Positions 8,256 to 18,113 of a DNA stretch of 64,000 nucleotides are shown here, piece after piece. The notes beneath the pieces are model-generated. The model was not told the origin of the DNA. It was given only the letters and a program-made list of their open reading frames with translations, and ran no database searches. Source of the DNA: Ideonella livida (lineage in GTDB: Bacteria; Pseudomonadota; Gammaproteobacteria; Burkholderiales; Burkholderiaceae_C). Position 1 is the stretch's first letter; each line of letters starts with the position of its first letter. The position numbers were made by a program, and so were the translations under genes. The stretch lies in contig NZ_JAAGOH010000020.1 in assembly GCF_010499455.1 (NCBI RefSeq), positions 1-64,000 of the forward strand. Reading direction: 5' to 3'.

Positions 8256-9107
8256 TCACAGCCCCAAGCGGCGGCAGATCTCCAGCACCGGGACGCTTTG
8301 GTTCATGGTGTAGAAGTGCAGGCCCGGCACCCCCGCGCAGCGCAGCTGGTCGCACAGGTCGGTCACCACGTCCAGGCCGAAGGCCTTGATGCTGGCGGTG
8401 TCGTCGCCGAAGCTTTGCAGCCGCAGGCGGATCCAGCGTGGCACCTCGGCGCCGCAGCCGTCGGCAAAGCGCAGGATGCCGCTGGCGTTGGTGATGGGCA
8501 TGATGCCCGGCACCACCGGCACGTCCGCGCCCAAGGCATGGGCCTCATCCACGAAGCGGAAGTAGGCGTCGCTGTTGAAGAAGAACTGGGTGATGGCCGA
8601 ATCTGCCCCGGCCTTGACCTTGGCGGCGAAGGCCTGCACGTCGGCCTGGGGGGAGCGGGCCTGGGGATGCATTTCCGGATAGGCCGCCACCTCCAGGTGG
8701 AAGTGCTGCCCAGTCTCGGCGCGGATGAAGGCGATCAGGTCAGCCGCGTAACGGAATTCACCCATGGCGCCATAGCCGCTGGGCAGGTCGCCGCGCAGCG
8801 CCACCAGACGCTTGAGGCCCATGGCCTGGAATTCGGCCAGGCGTGTGCGCACCGAGTCGCGGGTGGCGCCCACGCAGGTGAAGTGCGAGGCGCCTTCGCA
8901 GCCTTCGGCCAGGATGGCCTGCACGGTCTGCAGCGTGCCGTCCTGGGTGGAGCCGCCGGCCCCGTAGGTCACCGAGCAGAAGGTGGGCCGCAGGGCGTAG
9001 AGGTCCTGGCGCACGGCCGCCAGCTTGGCCGTGCCTTCTGGCGTCTTGGGCGGGAAGAATTCCAGGCTCACCGGCAGGCCGGCGCCGGGGTGGGTGGCGG
9101 TGTTCAT
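8256..9107 (-). CDS. metF: Methylenetetrahydrofolate reductase
   Basis: Reduces 5,10-methylene-THF to 5-methyl-THF, the methyl donor for methionine synthesis. 283 residues, a normal bacterial length. TIM-barrel flavoprotein signatures: SLEFFPPKTPEG at the N-terminus (Glu in the active site), FCSVTYGAGGST, ALRGDLPSG (the conserved folate-binding Asp) and AYPEMHP. Its ATG overlaps the TGA of tlyA by four bases (ATGA), so the two are translationally coupled. With ahcY and tlyA it forms an operon behind an SAH riboswitch, tying methyl supply to SAH level. Confidence 0.96.
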   Translation of the reverse strand: MNTATHPGAGLPVSLEFFPPKTPEGTAKLAAVRQDLYALRPTFCSVTYGAGGSTQDGTLQTVQAILAEGCEGASHFTCVGATRDSVRTRLAEFQAMGLKRLVALRGDLPSGYGAMGEFRYAADLIAFIRAETGQHFHLEVAAYPEMHPQARSPQADVQAFAAKVKAGADSAITQFFFNSDAYFRFVDEAHALGADVPVVPGIMPITNASGILRFADGCGAEVPRWIRLRLQSFGDDTASIKAFGLDVVTDLCDQLRCAGVPGLHFYTMNQSVPVLEICRRLGL

Positions 9108-10102
9108 GCGGCCCTCCGGGCGTGGATGAAGAATTCGCGGTTGCCATCGCCGCCGGCGATCGGGCTGTCGATCCAGGCCTGCACCTGCAGGCCAGCTTCG
9201 GCGCAGGCGCTGCGCAGTCGCTCCTGGACCACGGCATAGAGCGACTCGTCCTTGACCAGTCCGCCCTTGCCCACCTGGCCGGGTTGCAGCTCAAACTGCG
9301 GCTTGACCAGCAGCACCAGCTGGCCGCCCGGGGCCACCAGGGGCACCAGGGCCGGCAGCACCAGGGTCAGGGAGATGAAGGACAGGTCGCCGGTCACCAG
9401 GTCAAAGACGGTGTCGATGCGGGCGTCGGCGAACTCGGGCTTGCGCCGGCGCTCCCGGGGCAGGGTGCCGGTGGCCTCGGCCTTGGCGCGGGCGGCGCGC
9501 TGGGCCTTGAAGTCCTCGATCTCATGCTCCTTGGCGTCGTCGCTGTCGTCGTAGTCGTCGTCGACCACACCGCCGTTGCGCATCCAGGCGTAAGGGGCCT
9601 CGGGCAAGGTGTCGTTGTCCTCTTCCTCTTCCACCAGCTCGCTGAGTGCCTCCTCCCAGGCCTCGGCCAGCAGGGCCGGGGTGAGGGCACGGGCGTTGAG
9701 CCCTTCGATGCACACCACGCGGGCGTCGGCCCGCAGTTGGGAATGGAGCTGGCCGTGGCCCACGTCCACGCCGACCACCTGCTGCGCGCCCTGGCTGAGC
9801 AGGCAGTCGGTGAAGCCGCCGGTGGACTGCCCCACGTCCAGGCAGCGCAGGCCCTGCACGGACAGGCCCAGTTGCCGCAGGGCGCCTTCGAGCTTGAGCC
9901 CGCCGCGGGAGACGAAACGCGCCTCGGCCTGGTCCAGCAGGCGGACTTCGGCGCCCGAGGGGATCTCGTCGCCGTTCTTGATGACCTTCTTCCAGGGGGC
10001 CGGGGCGCCCACGCGCCATTCGACGCCCGAGGCGATCAGGCGCTGGGCCTGGGAGCGGGTGGAGGCATGGCCATGCTCCACCAGAAACGTGTCAGCGCGC
10101 AT
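9104..10102 (-). CDS. tlyA: TlyA-family RNA methyltransferase with an acidic insertion
   Basis: S-adenosylmethionine-dependent RNA 2'-O-methyltransferase of the TlyA (haemolysin A/FtsJ-like) family. The start at 10102 gives an N-terminal S4 RNA-binding domain (MRADTFLVEHGHASTRSQAQ, then RLIASGVEW), followed by the Rossmann methyltransferase motif CLDVGQSTGGFTDCLL, later DLVTGDLSFISL and LVKPQFE. At 332 residues it is about 60-80 longer than usual. The excess lies between about residues 155 and 220 and is strongly acidic (EEEEDND, DDDYDDSDD), probably a disordered loop. It makes SAH as by-product, fitting its place after ahcY; metF overlaps its stop. Confidence 0.92.
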   Translation of the reverse strand: MRADTFLVEHGHASTRSQAQRLIASGVEWRVGAPAPWKKVIKNGDEIPSGAEVRLLDQAEARFVSRGGLKLEGALRQLGLSVQGLRCLDVGQSTGGFTDCLLSQGAQQVVGVDVGHGQLHSQLRADARVVCIEGLNARALTPALLAEAWEEALSELVEEEEDNDTLPEAPYAWMRNGGVVDDDYDDSDDAKEHEIEDFKAQRAARAKAEATGTLPRERRRKPEFADARIDTVFDLVTGDLSFISLTLVLPALVPLVAPGGQLVLLVKPQFELQPGQVGKGGLVKDESLYAVVQERLRSACAEAGLQVQAWIDSPIAGGDGNREFFIHARRAA

Positions 10103-10212
10103 GGCGCGGTGTCCTTCCAGAGGACCGCGGGCGGCGACCGGCAACGGTCCACCACCGCCACCGGCGGGCGGTGGCAGGAGGGGGAAACGCCGGGCCGCGA
10201 CCGCGGTCGGGG

Positions 10213-11658
<1,446 letters not shown>

Positions 11659-11722
11659 GGCGGTGGTTCTGACCGGTGAAGGTGAAACAGCCGCAGCGCG
11701 AGGAGGGGGCGGAGACGGGTCA

Positions 11723-11778
11723 ACACCGGGCCAGGGCCCAGGTGTGCTCACCCCCGCGATACCGCGGTGCGGGTGAGC
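11723..11778 (-). promoter_or_regulatory. Expression-platform hairpins after the SAH riboswitch
   Basis: On the minus strand GCTCACCCGC (11778-11769) can pair with GCGGGGGTGAGC (11757-11746). The first strand is also the 3' strand of the riboswitch core, so the two folds exclude each other. A second hairpin (ACACC-GGGCC type, 11745-11723) follows. Neither has a T-tract, and neither covers the ahcY start codon, so the readout mechanism (transcription, Rho access or stability) is open. Confidence 0.5.
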
Positions 11779-11884
11779 GCCGTTGCCACCGGAGAGGCGG
11801 CCAGCGGGCGCTGGTCGCATCCGGCTTTCCGAGCCTGGGGCCTGCCGGCATGCCGGCAACCTCGCAACGCTCCTCGGAAAGAGA
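11769..11884 (-). ncRNA. SAH riboswitch (S-adenosylhomocysteine-sensing)
   Basis: The minus strand reads CTTTCCGAGGAGCGTTGC, then a GGTTGCCGGCATGCCGGC hairpin region, then CCCCAGGCTCGGAAAG, and after a linker GCAACGGCGCTCACCC. These are the conserved blocks of the SAH riboswitch: P1 formed by CTTTCCGAG (11881-11873) with CTCGGAAAG (11833-11825), the AGGAGCG core, the CCAGGCUCGG strand, and the downstream strand GCAACGGCGCTCACC (11786-11772), which can pair back to GAGCGTTGC. Family knowledge: found in front of ahcY in beta- and gammaproteobacteria and activates expression when bound to SAH. It lies 110 nt upstream of the ahcY ATG. Confidence 0.93.
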
Positions 11885-11913
11885 GGCTGGATTCTAGGGG
11901 AGGTCGGAGAGGC

Positions 11914-13026
11914 TCAGGAACGGGCAGGGCCAAAGCCACGGCCCGCACCGTGCAATGCTGCGCGCCGCGCACGCCGCAGGACCGGCGCGAGCCCGGCCAG
12001 CAGCAGGGCCCAGGTGCCAGGCTCGGGCACGGCGCTGACGGTGGGCACGGTACCGCTGAAGGCCTGCAGGTGGATTTCGCCGTACTGCACCAGGGACTGG
12101 ACGAAGACACCGCCCTCGATATTGTTCGAATGGGTCAGCGTGGCCTCGGTGGCCAGCACCGCACCCCCGAACTGGGTGCCCAGGTTCAGGCTGGTGGCGT
12201 TGTAGAAGTTCCAGATGGTGCGGCTGCCGATGGCCTGTGCACTGCCGCCCAGGAAATTGGCGTTGATCTGGGCGGCACTGACGTCGGTGTTGAAGATGAC
12301 GGTGGTGGCGCTGCCCAGGTCGAACTCGAACTCCGAGAGGGCCAGCAGCGAGTCATCCACTGCGGTGAGGTCGAAGACCGCCAGGCCTTGGGCGTCGGCC
12401 ACCGCATGGAAGGTGACCTTGCCGCCGTTCACGTTCCAGTGGCTGCCCGTGCTGGCCAGGCTGGCCAGGTTGTCGGAGAGGCCGTGCAGCACGCTGGCGA
12501 AGTCGGTGGATTGCGCCACGGCGGTGGCGGCCTGCGCGCTGCCCAGGCTCAGGTTGCCGCTGTTGGCGTTCACCCCGCTGCGGCTGCCGTACACATAGGA
12601 GCCGCCACTGCCGTTGAAATTGCTGTTGCTGGCGTTGCCCCCCACCACGACCGGCCCGTTGTTGATGTTGGCGTTGCTCAGGTGGCCCAGCACGGTGGCC
12701 CCATCGGCCGTGACGTGGAGCCCGCTGGCGTTGCCGGCCACGGTCAGGCCGGCATAGCCGGTGCTGCTGGCGGGCATGTCCTGGGGGTGCATGGCGAACA
12801 CCGCGCCCTGCCCGGTCAGGGTGCCGCCGATATAGCTGCGGCCGTCCACATGCGAGGCCATCTGGGCCTGGCCCAGCGTGACGAGGTTGAATTCCCGCAG
12901 CACCTGCTGGGCGCCCAGCGGGGCCGGCGCGGCCGCCCAGCCCGATCCTGCCGCCAAGCCGAGCCATCCCGCCAGCAGCAGGGGGGCGGCGTGGGCGGGG
13001 GCGGTGCGCAGGGTGGGGGCGGACAT
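11914..13026 (-). CDS. Choice-of-anchor A family protein with PEP-CTERM sorting signal
   Basis: Secreted, surface-directed protein of 370 residues. Signal peptide at the N-terminus (AAPLLLAGWLGLAAGSGWAA), then a choice-of-anchor A domain with the start LREFNLVTLG, Asn/Gly-rich repeats (NANINNGPVVVGGNASNSN), IWNFYNAT and GGAVLATEATLTHSNNIEG. It ends with a PEP-CTERM signal, VPEPGTWALLLAGLAPVLRR, the tag recognised by exosortase EpsH/XrtA in bacteria that make exopolysaccharide. The ATG at 13026 has GGAG nine bases upstream; an ATG six bases earlier lies too close to it. No exosortase or EPS genes are in the window, so they must be elsewhere. Confidence 0.9.
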   Translation of the reverse strand: MSAPTLRTAPAHAAPLLLAGWLGLAAGSGWAAAPAPLGAQQVLREFNLVTLGQAQMASHVDGRSYIGGTLTGQGAVFAMHPQDMPASSTGYAGLTVAGNASGLHVTADGATVLGHLSNANINNGPVVVGGNASNSNFNGSGGSYVYGSRSGVNANSGNLSLGSAQAATAVAQSTDFASVLHGLSDNLASLASTGSHWNVNGGKVTFHAVADAQGLAVFDLTAVDDSLLALSEFEFDLGSATTVIFNTDVSAAQINANFLGGSAQAIGSRTIWNFYNATSLNLGTQFGGAVLATEATLTHSNNIEGGVFVQSLVQYGEIHLQAFSGTVPTVSAVPEPGTWALLLAGLAPVLRRARRAALHGAGRGFGPARS

Positions 13027-13174
13027 GGGCATGGACTCCAACGGCGGCCCGTACGACGGTGCAGGCCTTTTGTTGCCAACTGTAAGTTGTCCGGCACTTT
13101 CGTGCTGGCCCCGCGGCGGGTCGGCGGCTCTGGCCATCCCGCGCCGCGGCCCGTCCATCCATCCCGGCAGGGGG

Positions 13175-14479
13175 TCAGCCGGCGCCGTTGGCGGCCAGTG
13201 CGTCGTCGCCCAGGGTGGACACCAGGGCTGGGCGGCCGACGATCAGCGGGTCCACCGGCCCCATGGCGGCCAGGTCCTTGTTGGTGTAGGGCAGGCGGTG
13301 CAGCACATAACGCATGGCGTTGAGCCGCGCGCGCTTCTTGCAGTCGCTCTTGATCACCGTCCAGGGCGCATCCGAGGTGTCGCAGTGCAGGAACATCGCC
13401 TCCTTGGCCCGGGTGTAGTCGTCCCACTTGTCCAGGCTGGCCTTGTCGATGGGGCTGAGCTTCCACTGCTTGAGCGGGTGCAACTCGCGCTCCTTGAAGC
13501 GCCGGCGCTGCTCCGCCCGGCTCACCGAGAACCAGAATTTGAAGAGATGCACGCCTGAGCGCACCAGCTGGCGCTCGAATTCTGGCGCCTGCCGCAGGAA
13601 TTCGTCGTACTCCTGGGGCGAGCAGAAGCCCATGACCCGTTCGACGCCGGCGCGGTTGTACCAGCTGCGGTCGAACAGCACGATCTCGCCGCGGGTGGGC
13701 AGGTGGGCGATGTAGCGCTGGAAGTACCACTGCCCGCGCTCGACCTCGCTGGGCTTCTCCAGGGCCACCACGCGGGCGCCCCGGGGGTTGAGGTGCTCCA
13801 TGAATCGTTTGATGGTGCCGCCCTTGCCCGCTGCGTCGCGCCCCTCAAAGAGGATCACCACCCGGGCGCCGGTCTCCTTGACCCAGGCTTGCAGCTTGAG
13901 CAGTTCCACCTGCAGGCGGTACTTCTGCTTTTCGTAGCGTCGACGTGAGAGCAGGTTCTTGTAGGGGTAGGCCCCTTCGCGCCAATGGGCGGAGAGTTCC
14001 ATGTCGGGATCGGTGCCAGGGCGCGGCTCGGGGTCGGCATGGCGCAAAGCCTGGCGCAGGGCCCGCACGTCATCGGGGGACGCGCCCTTCAACAGCACCT
14101 GCAGCCGGTCCAGGCGGCTGCTCGCCGGTGCCCTGGCTTGCAGCAGTTCGCGGGCGACCTCCTGCTGCAGACCCCGTGCCGAGGCGGTGGCATGACGCAC
14201 CTTGTCGGCCCCCAGGGCGGTGGCGTCATGGGCCGGGGCGACGTCTCCGGCCTGGGTGGCGCGTGGGCGGCGGGCAGCACGTGGCGGCCGCGCGGGGGCG
14301 GGTGCCGGAGCAGGTGTCGGAGCGGGTGTCGGAGCAGGTGCCGGAGCAGGTGCTGGCGCTGTGGCTGGGGCAGTTTTTTCCGTCAGTTCAGGGGCGCCTG
14401 TCCCTGCGACAGGTGCGGAGGCGACGGCGGTGGGGGCGGATGCGGTGCGGCGGCGAGAGGAGGCGGCGGAGGTGGCCAT
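13175..14479 (-). CDS. ppk2: Polyphosphate kinase 2
   Basis: Transfers phosphate between polyphosphate and nucleoside diphosphates. 434 residues; the PPK2 domain occupies about 150-400 with the Walker A loop EGRDAAGKGGTIKRF, the following HLNPRGARVVAL, the Walker B/lid segment LFDRSWYNRAGVERVMGF, and SPIDKASLDKWDDY. It resembles class I (ADP-phosphorylating) enzymes. The first ~75 residues are a low-complexity Ala/Pro/Thr linker made by a 12-bp repeat in the DNA. A candidate FNR/ANR box lies 61 bp upstream of the start, suggesting induction at low oxygen. Confidence 0.93.
   Translation of the reverse strand: MATSAASSRRRTASAPTAVASAPVAGTGAPELTEKTAPATAPAPAPAPAPTPAPTPAPAPAPARPPRAARRPRATQAGDVAPAHDATALGADKVRHATASARGLQQEVARELLQARAPASSRLDRLQVLLKGASPDDVRALRQALRHADPEPRPGTDPDMELSAHWREGAYPYKNLLSRRRYEKQKYRLQVELLKLQAWVKETGARVVILFEGRDAAGKGGTIKRFMEHLNPRGARVVALEKPSEVERGQWYFQRYIAHLPTRGEIVLFDRSWYNRAGVERVMGFCSPQEYDEFLRQAPEFERQLVRSGVHLFKFWFSVSRAEQRRRFKERELHPLKQWKLSPIDKASLDKWDDYTRAKEAMFLHCDTSDAPWTVIKSDCKKRARLNAMRYVLHRLPYTNKDLAAMGPVDPLIVGRPALVSTLGDDALAANGAG
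14301..14360. repeat. Five 12-bp tandem repeats inside ppk2
   Basis: Five consecutive near-identical units of the form GGTGYCGGAGCR (14301, 14313, 14325, 14337 and a diverged fifth at 14349). Read on the minus strand they encode the Ala-Pro-Thr-Pro linker near the N-terminus of PPK2. As the unit is a multiple of three, copy-number change would lengthen or shorten the linker without a frameshift. Confidence 0.85.
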
Positions 14480-14533
14480 GGCAGTGATGACAAAACGATG
14501 ACGGTGATCTTGAAACTTCGCCGGGGGCGGGTC

Positions 14534-14547
14534 TTGATGGGGGTCAA
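14534..14547. promoter_or_regulatory. Candidate FNR/ANR box
   Basis: TTGAT-GGGG-GTCAA matches the FNR/ANR consensus TTGAT-N4-ATCAA at nine of ten defined bases. Its centre is about 61 bp upstream of the ppk2 start, where a -41.5 activator site would sit for a short leader, and about 175 bp upstream of the GGDEF-EAL gene on the other strand. Regulation is inferred from the match alone. Confidence 0.5.
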
Positions 14548-14715
14548 GCCAGGCCTTTGCCTGCGGCCAATTTCCCAGTGCCCCTGACGGCGGGCGGCGC
14601 GGATGAGGCCCACGGCCTGCGGCCGGCGCTCAAGCTGGGCCTAGTCCGGTCGATATCCACTCAGACCTACGGGGCATGTGCCCTGACCTGCCCACTGCCC
14701 ACGCCGCCCTCCGCC

Positions 14716-16731
14716 ATGCTGACCCGCCCACTTCTTCGCGTGCAATTGCCCGTCCTGTTGGTGCTGGCCGCTGTGGTCGCGGTCCTGGGCCTGGGGCCGC
14801 GGGCCGTGGCCGACCGCTTGATGGCGGCCGAGGGCGAAGACGCCGCCTACGACTGGGCCCAGACCCTGGTGCTGGTGGTCCCTGGGTTGGAGCGGCTCTT
14901 CTCCGGGCGCGGTTTTGGTGAGGACACCGTGGAGCACCTGCTGGTGCTGCGCGACCTCCACGACGTCTTTCGCTTCAAATTCTTCAAGCCGTCGGGCGAG
15001 CTGCTGCTCAGCTCCGACAACCTGGAGGCACTGGGGCCTGTACCTGTGGAGGGACAGTCCTCGCCAGCCGCAGCCGGGTTGGCGTTGCGGCTGGCCACGC
15101 AGATGGCCCGCCAGTCGATGGAGCCGCCCAGCGACATCGCAGCCGAGGTGGCGCGCACGCGGCGCCCCATCGCGCAGATGGAACGCGGCGGTCCGGACCG
15201 GCCTGCCTTGTACACCGAGGCCTATGTGCCGGTGGAACACCAGGGGCAGGTGCTGGGTGTGGTGGAGGTGTATGTGGACCAGACCACCCGGACTGGCCAC
15301 ATTCAGCGCGCTTTTGCCTGGTTGTCGGTGACGGTAGGTCTGGTGATGGTGGTGCTGGGCGCACTGGGGCGCTGGCTGTGGCGGCAGCGCATGGCGCGCG
15401 CCCGCCAGGACGAGGAGCAGGCCCGCTACCTGGCACGGTTCGATCCGCTGAGTGGGACCCTCAACCGCAGCAGTTTCAACGAGGCGCTGACGGCCCAGGT
15501 GTCGCTCTCGGCCCAAGGGGGACCGGGCTTTGCGGTCCTTTGTGTGAACCTGGACCACTTCAAGCGGGTGAACGACCAGTTCGGCCTGGCCGCCGGCGAC
15601 GCCGTGCTGCATGAGGTGGGGGAGCGCCTGCGGGGTCTGGTGCGCCATGGCGACCAGGTGGCGCGCCTGGGCGGGGATGAATTCGCCATCCTGCAGTCGG
15701 ATGTCAAGGGGGAAGAGGATGTCGGGGTGCTGGCGCAGCGCATCATCGAGAGCCTTGGCGAGCCCTTGAGCCTGGACAAGGGTGAGGTGCCGCTGGGCTG
15801 CAGCGTAGGGGCTGCCCTGTGGGGGGTGGACGCCCGTGACGTGGACGGACTGATGCACAAGGCCGACATGGCGCTTTACCGGGCCAAGTGCGACGGGCGT
15901 GGCACCTTCAGCTTCTATGACGCCCGGTTGGACCAGCAGCTGCAGGATCGCCGAGACCTGACCCGCGACCTGGGTCAGGCCATAGCCCAGCAGCAGCTGG
16001 CGCTGCATTTCCAGCCCCTGTTTTGCGCCGAGGACGGGGCCCTGACCGGCTACGAGGCCCTGGCGCGGTGGCCGCACCCGCAGCGGGGCTTCATCTCGCC
16101 GGCGGTCTTCATCAGCCTGGCCGAGGAGTCGGGCCTGATCGAGGCCCTGGGCGGCTGGGTGCTGCGGCAGGCCTGCACGGAAGCCGCCCAGTGGCCGGCC
16201 CCGCTGACCGTGGCGGTCAACCTTTCGGCCGCGCAGTTCCGCCGCGGCGATCTGGTGGGCGAGGTGCGCCAGTGCCTGCAGGAGACCGGCCTGCCCCCTG
16301 AGCGGCTGGAGTTGGAGGTCACCGAGTCGCTGCTGATCGGCAGCCCCGAGGCGGTGGCCGACACGCTCAAGGCCCTGACCGGGCTCGGGGTGCGCATCGC
16401 CATGGACGACTTTGGCACGGGCTACTCCAGCCTGGCCTACCTCTGGCGCTTCCCCTTCCACAAGCTCAAGATCGACCGGGCCTTCACCCAGCACCTGGAG
16501 AACGATCCCAAGGTCCGGGTGATCGTGCGCTCCATCATCTCCCTGGCCCACTCGCTGGACATCCGCGTCAATGCGGAAGGGGTGGAGACCGACGGACAGC
16601 GTGCCGCATTGCAGGGGCTGGGGTGCGACGAACTGCAGGGCTTTCTGTTGGGAAGACCCGCGCCGGTGGAGGCCCTGACCCACCGCGCGCGCCGCGTGGT
16701 CAAGACGGTGGTGGAGCCGGCCGGCGCCTGA
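14716..16731 (+). CDS. Membrane-bound GGDEF-EAL cyclic-di-GMP protein
   Basis: 671 residues from the ATG at 14716. TM1 (about residues 8-27) and TM2 (about 202-222, [20 protein letters not shown]) flank a periplasmic sensor region of ~175 residues with no named domain that I recognise. The diguanylate cyclase domain has an intact [10 protein letters not shown] active site and an inhibitory RxxD site (RHGD) five residues before it. The phosphodiesterase domain has YEALARW, the metal-binding [16 protein letters not shown] and NAEGVET, so both halves appear catalytically competent. Likely sets local c-di-GMP level in response to an external signal. Stands alone between ppk2 (divergent) and purT. 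Confidence 0.93.
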   Translation: MLTRPLLRVQLPVLLVLAAVVAVLGLGPRAVADRLMAAEGEDAAYDWAQTLVLVVPGLERLFSGRGFGEDTVEHLLVLRDLHDVFRFKFFKPSGELLLSSDNLEALGPVPVEGQSSPAAAGLALRLATQMARQSMEPPSDIAAEVARTRRPIAQMERGGPDRPALYTEAYVPVEHQGQVLGVVEVYVDQTTRTGHIQRAFAWLSVTVGLVMVVLGALGRWLWRQRMARARQDEEQARYLARFDPLSGTLNRSSFNEALTAQVSLSAQGGPGFAVLCVNLDHFKRVNDQFGLAAGDAVLHEVGERLRGLVRHGDQVARLGGDEFAILQSDVKGEEDVGVLAQRIIESLGEPLSLDKGEVPLGCSVGAALWGVDARDVDGLMHKADMALYRAKCDGRGTFSFYDARLDQQLQDRRDLTRDLGQAIAQQQLALHFQPLFCAEDGALTGYEALARWPHPQRGFISPAVFISLAEESGLIEALGGWVLRQACTEAAQWPAPLTVAVNLSAAQFRRGDLVGEVRQCLQETGLPPERLELEVTESLLIGSPEAVADTLKALTGLGVRIAMDDFGTGYSSLAYLWRFPFHKLKIDRAFTQHLENDPKVRVIVRSIISLAHSLDIRVNAEGVETDGQRAALQGLGCDELQGFLLGRPAPVEALTHRARRVVKTVVEPAGA

Positions 16732-16816
16732 GCGACCCGGTCCCGGGTGCCGGGGACTTGGGCGTCAGGGGGGCGGCGACAATGGCGACCTCCTTTGCCA
16801 TTGCCATCCGCCTGCC

Positions 16817-18022
16817 ATGACCAAGCCCCTGGGCACGCCCCTGTCTCCCGCCGCCACCCGTGTGATGCTCCTGGGCTCCGGGGAATTGGGCAAGGAAGTC
16901 CTCATTGCCTTGCAGCGCCTGGGCGTCGAGACGATCGCGGTCGACCGCTACGAGAACGCCCCCGGCCAGCAGGTGGCCCACCACGCCCGCACCATCACCA
17001 TGAGCGACCCGGCCCAGCTGCGCGCCCTGATCGAGGCCGAGCGGCCCGACCTGGTGGTGCCCGAGATCGAGGCGATTGCCACCCCGGTGCTCGAGGCCCT
17101 GGAGTCCGAGGGCCTGGTCCGCTGCATCCCCACCGCCCGCGCCGCGCGCCTGACCATGGACCGCGAGGGCATCCGCCGCCTGGCGGCCGAGACCCTGGGC
17201 CTGCCGACCAGCCCGTACCGGTTCTGCGACTCCTTCGAGGCGCTGCAGGCCGCGATCGACGGCGGCATCGGCTACCCCTGCGTGGTCAAGCCGGTGATGA
17301 GCAGCTCGGGCAAGGGCCAGAGCAAGATCGACGGCCCGGCCGACGTGCGCAAGGCCTGGGATTACGCCATGGCCGGCGGCCGCGTCGGCCCGGGCCGCAT
17401 CATCGTCGAGGGCTTCATCGACTTCGACTACGAGATCACCCAGCTGACCGTGCGCGCGCTGGGCGCCGACGGCCAGGTCCAGACCCACTTCTGCGACCCG
17501 ATCGGCCATGTGCAGGTCAGCGGCGACTATGTCGAGAGCTGGCAGCCGCACCCGATGAGCCCGGTCGCGCTCGAGAAGTCGCGCGAGATCGCCCGCGCCA
17601 TCACCGCCGACCTGGGCGGCCAGGGCCTGTTCGGGGTCGAGCTCTTCGTCAAGGGCGACCAGGTCTGGTTCAGCGAGGTCTCGCCCCGCCCGCACGACAC
17701 CGGCATGGTGACCATGGCCACCCAGTGGCAGAACGAGTTCGAGCTGCACGCCCGCGCCATCCTGGGCCTGCCGGTGGACACCTCCCTCAAGAGCCCCGGC
17801 GCCAGTGCGGTGATCTACGGTGGCGTCGACGCCACCGGCATCGTCTTCGATGGCGTGGCCGAGGCGCTGGCGGTGCCCCACAGCGAGCTGCGCCTGTTCG
17901 GCAAGCCCGAGAGCTTCACCAAGCGCCGCATGGGCGTGGCCCTGGTGCACGACGCCGACGTCGAGCACGCCCGCGCCCAGGCCAAGCTGGCCGCCTCGCG
18001 CGTCAAGCCGCGCCAGGCCTGA
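16817..18022 (+). CDS. purT: Formate-dependent phosphoribosylglycinamide formyltransferase
   Basis: ATP-grasp enzyme that formylates GAR with formate and ATP in purine synthesis, the folate-independent alternative to PurN. 401 residues, normal length. Signatures: [20 protein letters not shown] at the N-terminus, [16 protein letters not shown], the ATP-grasp loop [28 protein letters not shown] near the C-terminus, and FGKPES. Downstream is a bidirectional terminator shared with clpA. Confidence 0.96.
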   Translation: MTKPLGTPLSPAATRVMLLGSGELGKEVLIALQRLGVETIAVDRYENAPGQQVAHHARTITMSDPAQLRALIEAERPDLVVPEIEAIATPVLEALESEGLVRCIPTARAARLTMDREGIRRLAAETLGLPTSPYRFCDSFEALQAAIDGGIGYPCVVKPVMSSSGKGQSKIDGPADVRKAWDYAMAGGRVGPGRIIVEGFIDFDYEITQLTVRALGADGQVQTHFCDPIGHVQVSGDYVESWQPHPMSPVALEKSREIARAITADLGGQGLFGVELFVKGDQVWFSEVSPRPHDTGMVTMATQWQNEFELHARAILGLPVDTSLKSPGASAVIYGGVDATGIVFDGVAEALAVPHSELRLFGKPESFTKRRMGVALVHDADVEHARAQAKLAASRVKPRQA

Positions 18023-18064
18023 GGCGACATTCCCGGTGGCTGCCACGCCGTGGCGGTCCGGCAT

Positions 18065-18091
18065 GAAAAAGGCCCGCAGGTGCGGGCCTCT
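18065..18091 (-). terminator. Bidirectional terminator between purT and clpA
   Basis: GGCCCGC (18071-18077), loop AGGT, GCGGGCC (18082-18088), with AAAAA before the stem and TCTT after it. The A-run makes a T-tract for the minus strand, so it fits clpA best and purT more weakly. Confidence 0.85.
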
Positions 18092-18113
18092 TGGCGGGGC
18101 GTGAGCCCAATGG

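Noticed and set aside
14511-14520. CTTGAAA upstream of the GGDEF-EAL gene as a second sigma-32 promoter
   Set aside because: No CCCCAT-like -10 box at the right distance.
14641-16683. Minus-strand open frame of about 680 codons opposite the GGDEF-EAL gene
   Set aside because: No recognisable motif and composition typical of the antisense of a GC-rich gene; the plus strand has intact GGDEF and EAL motifs.
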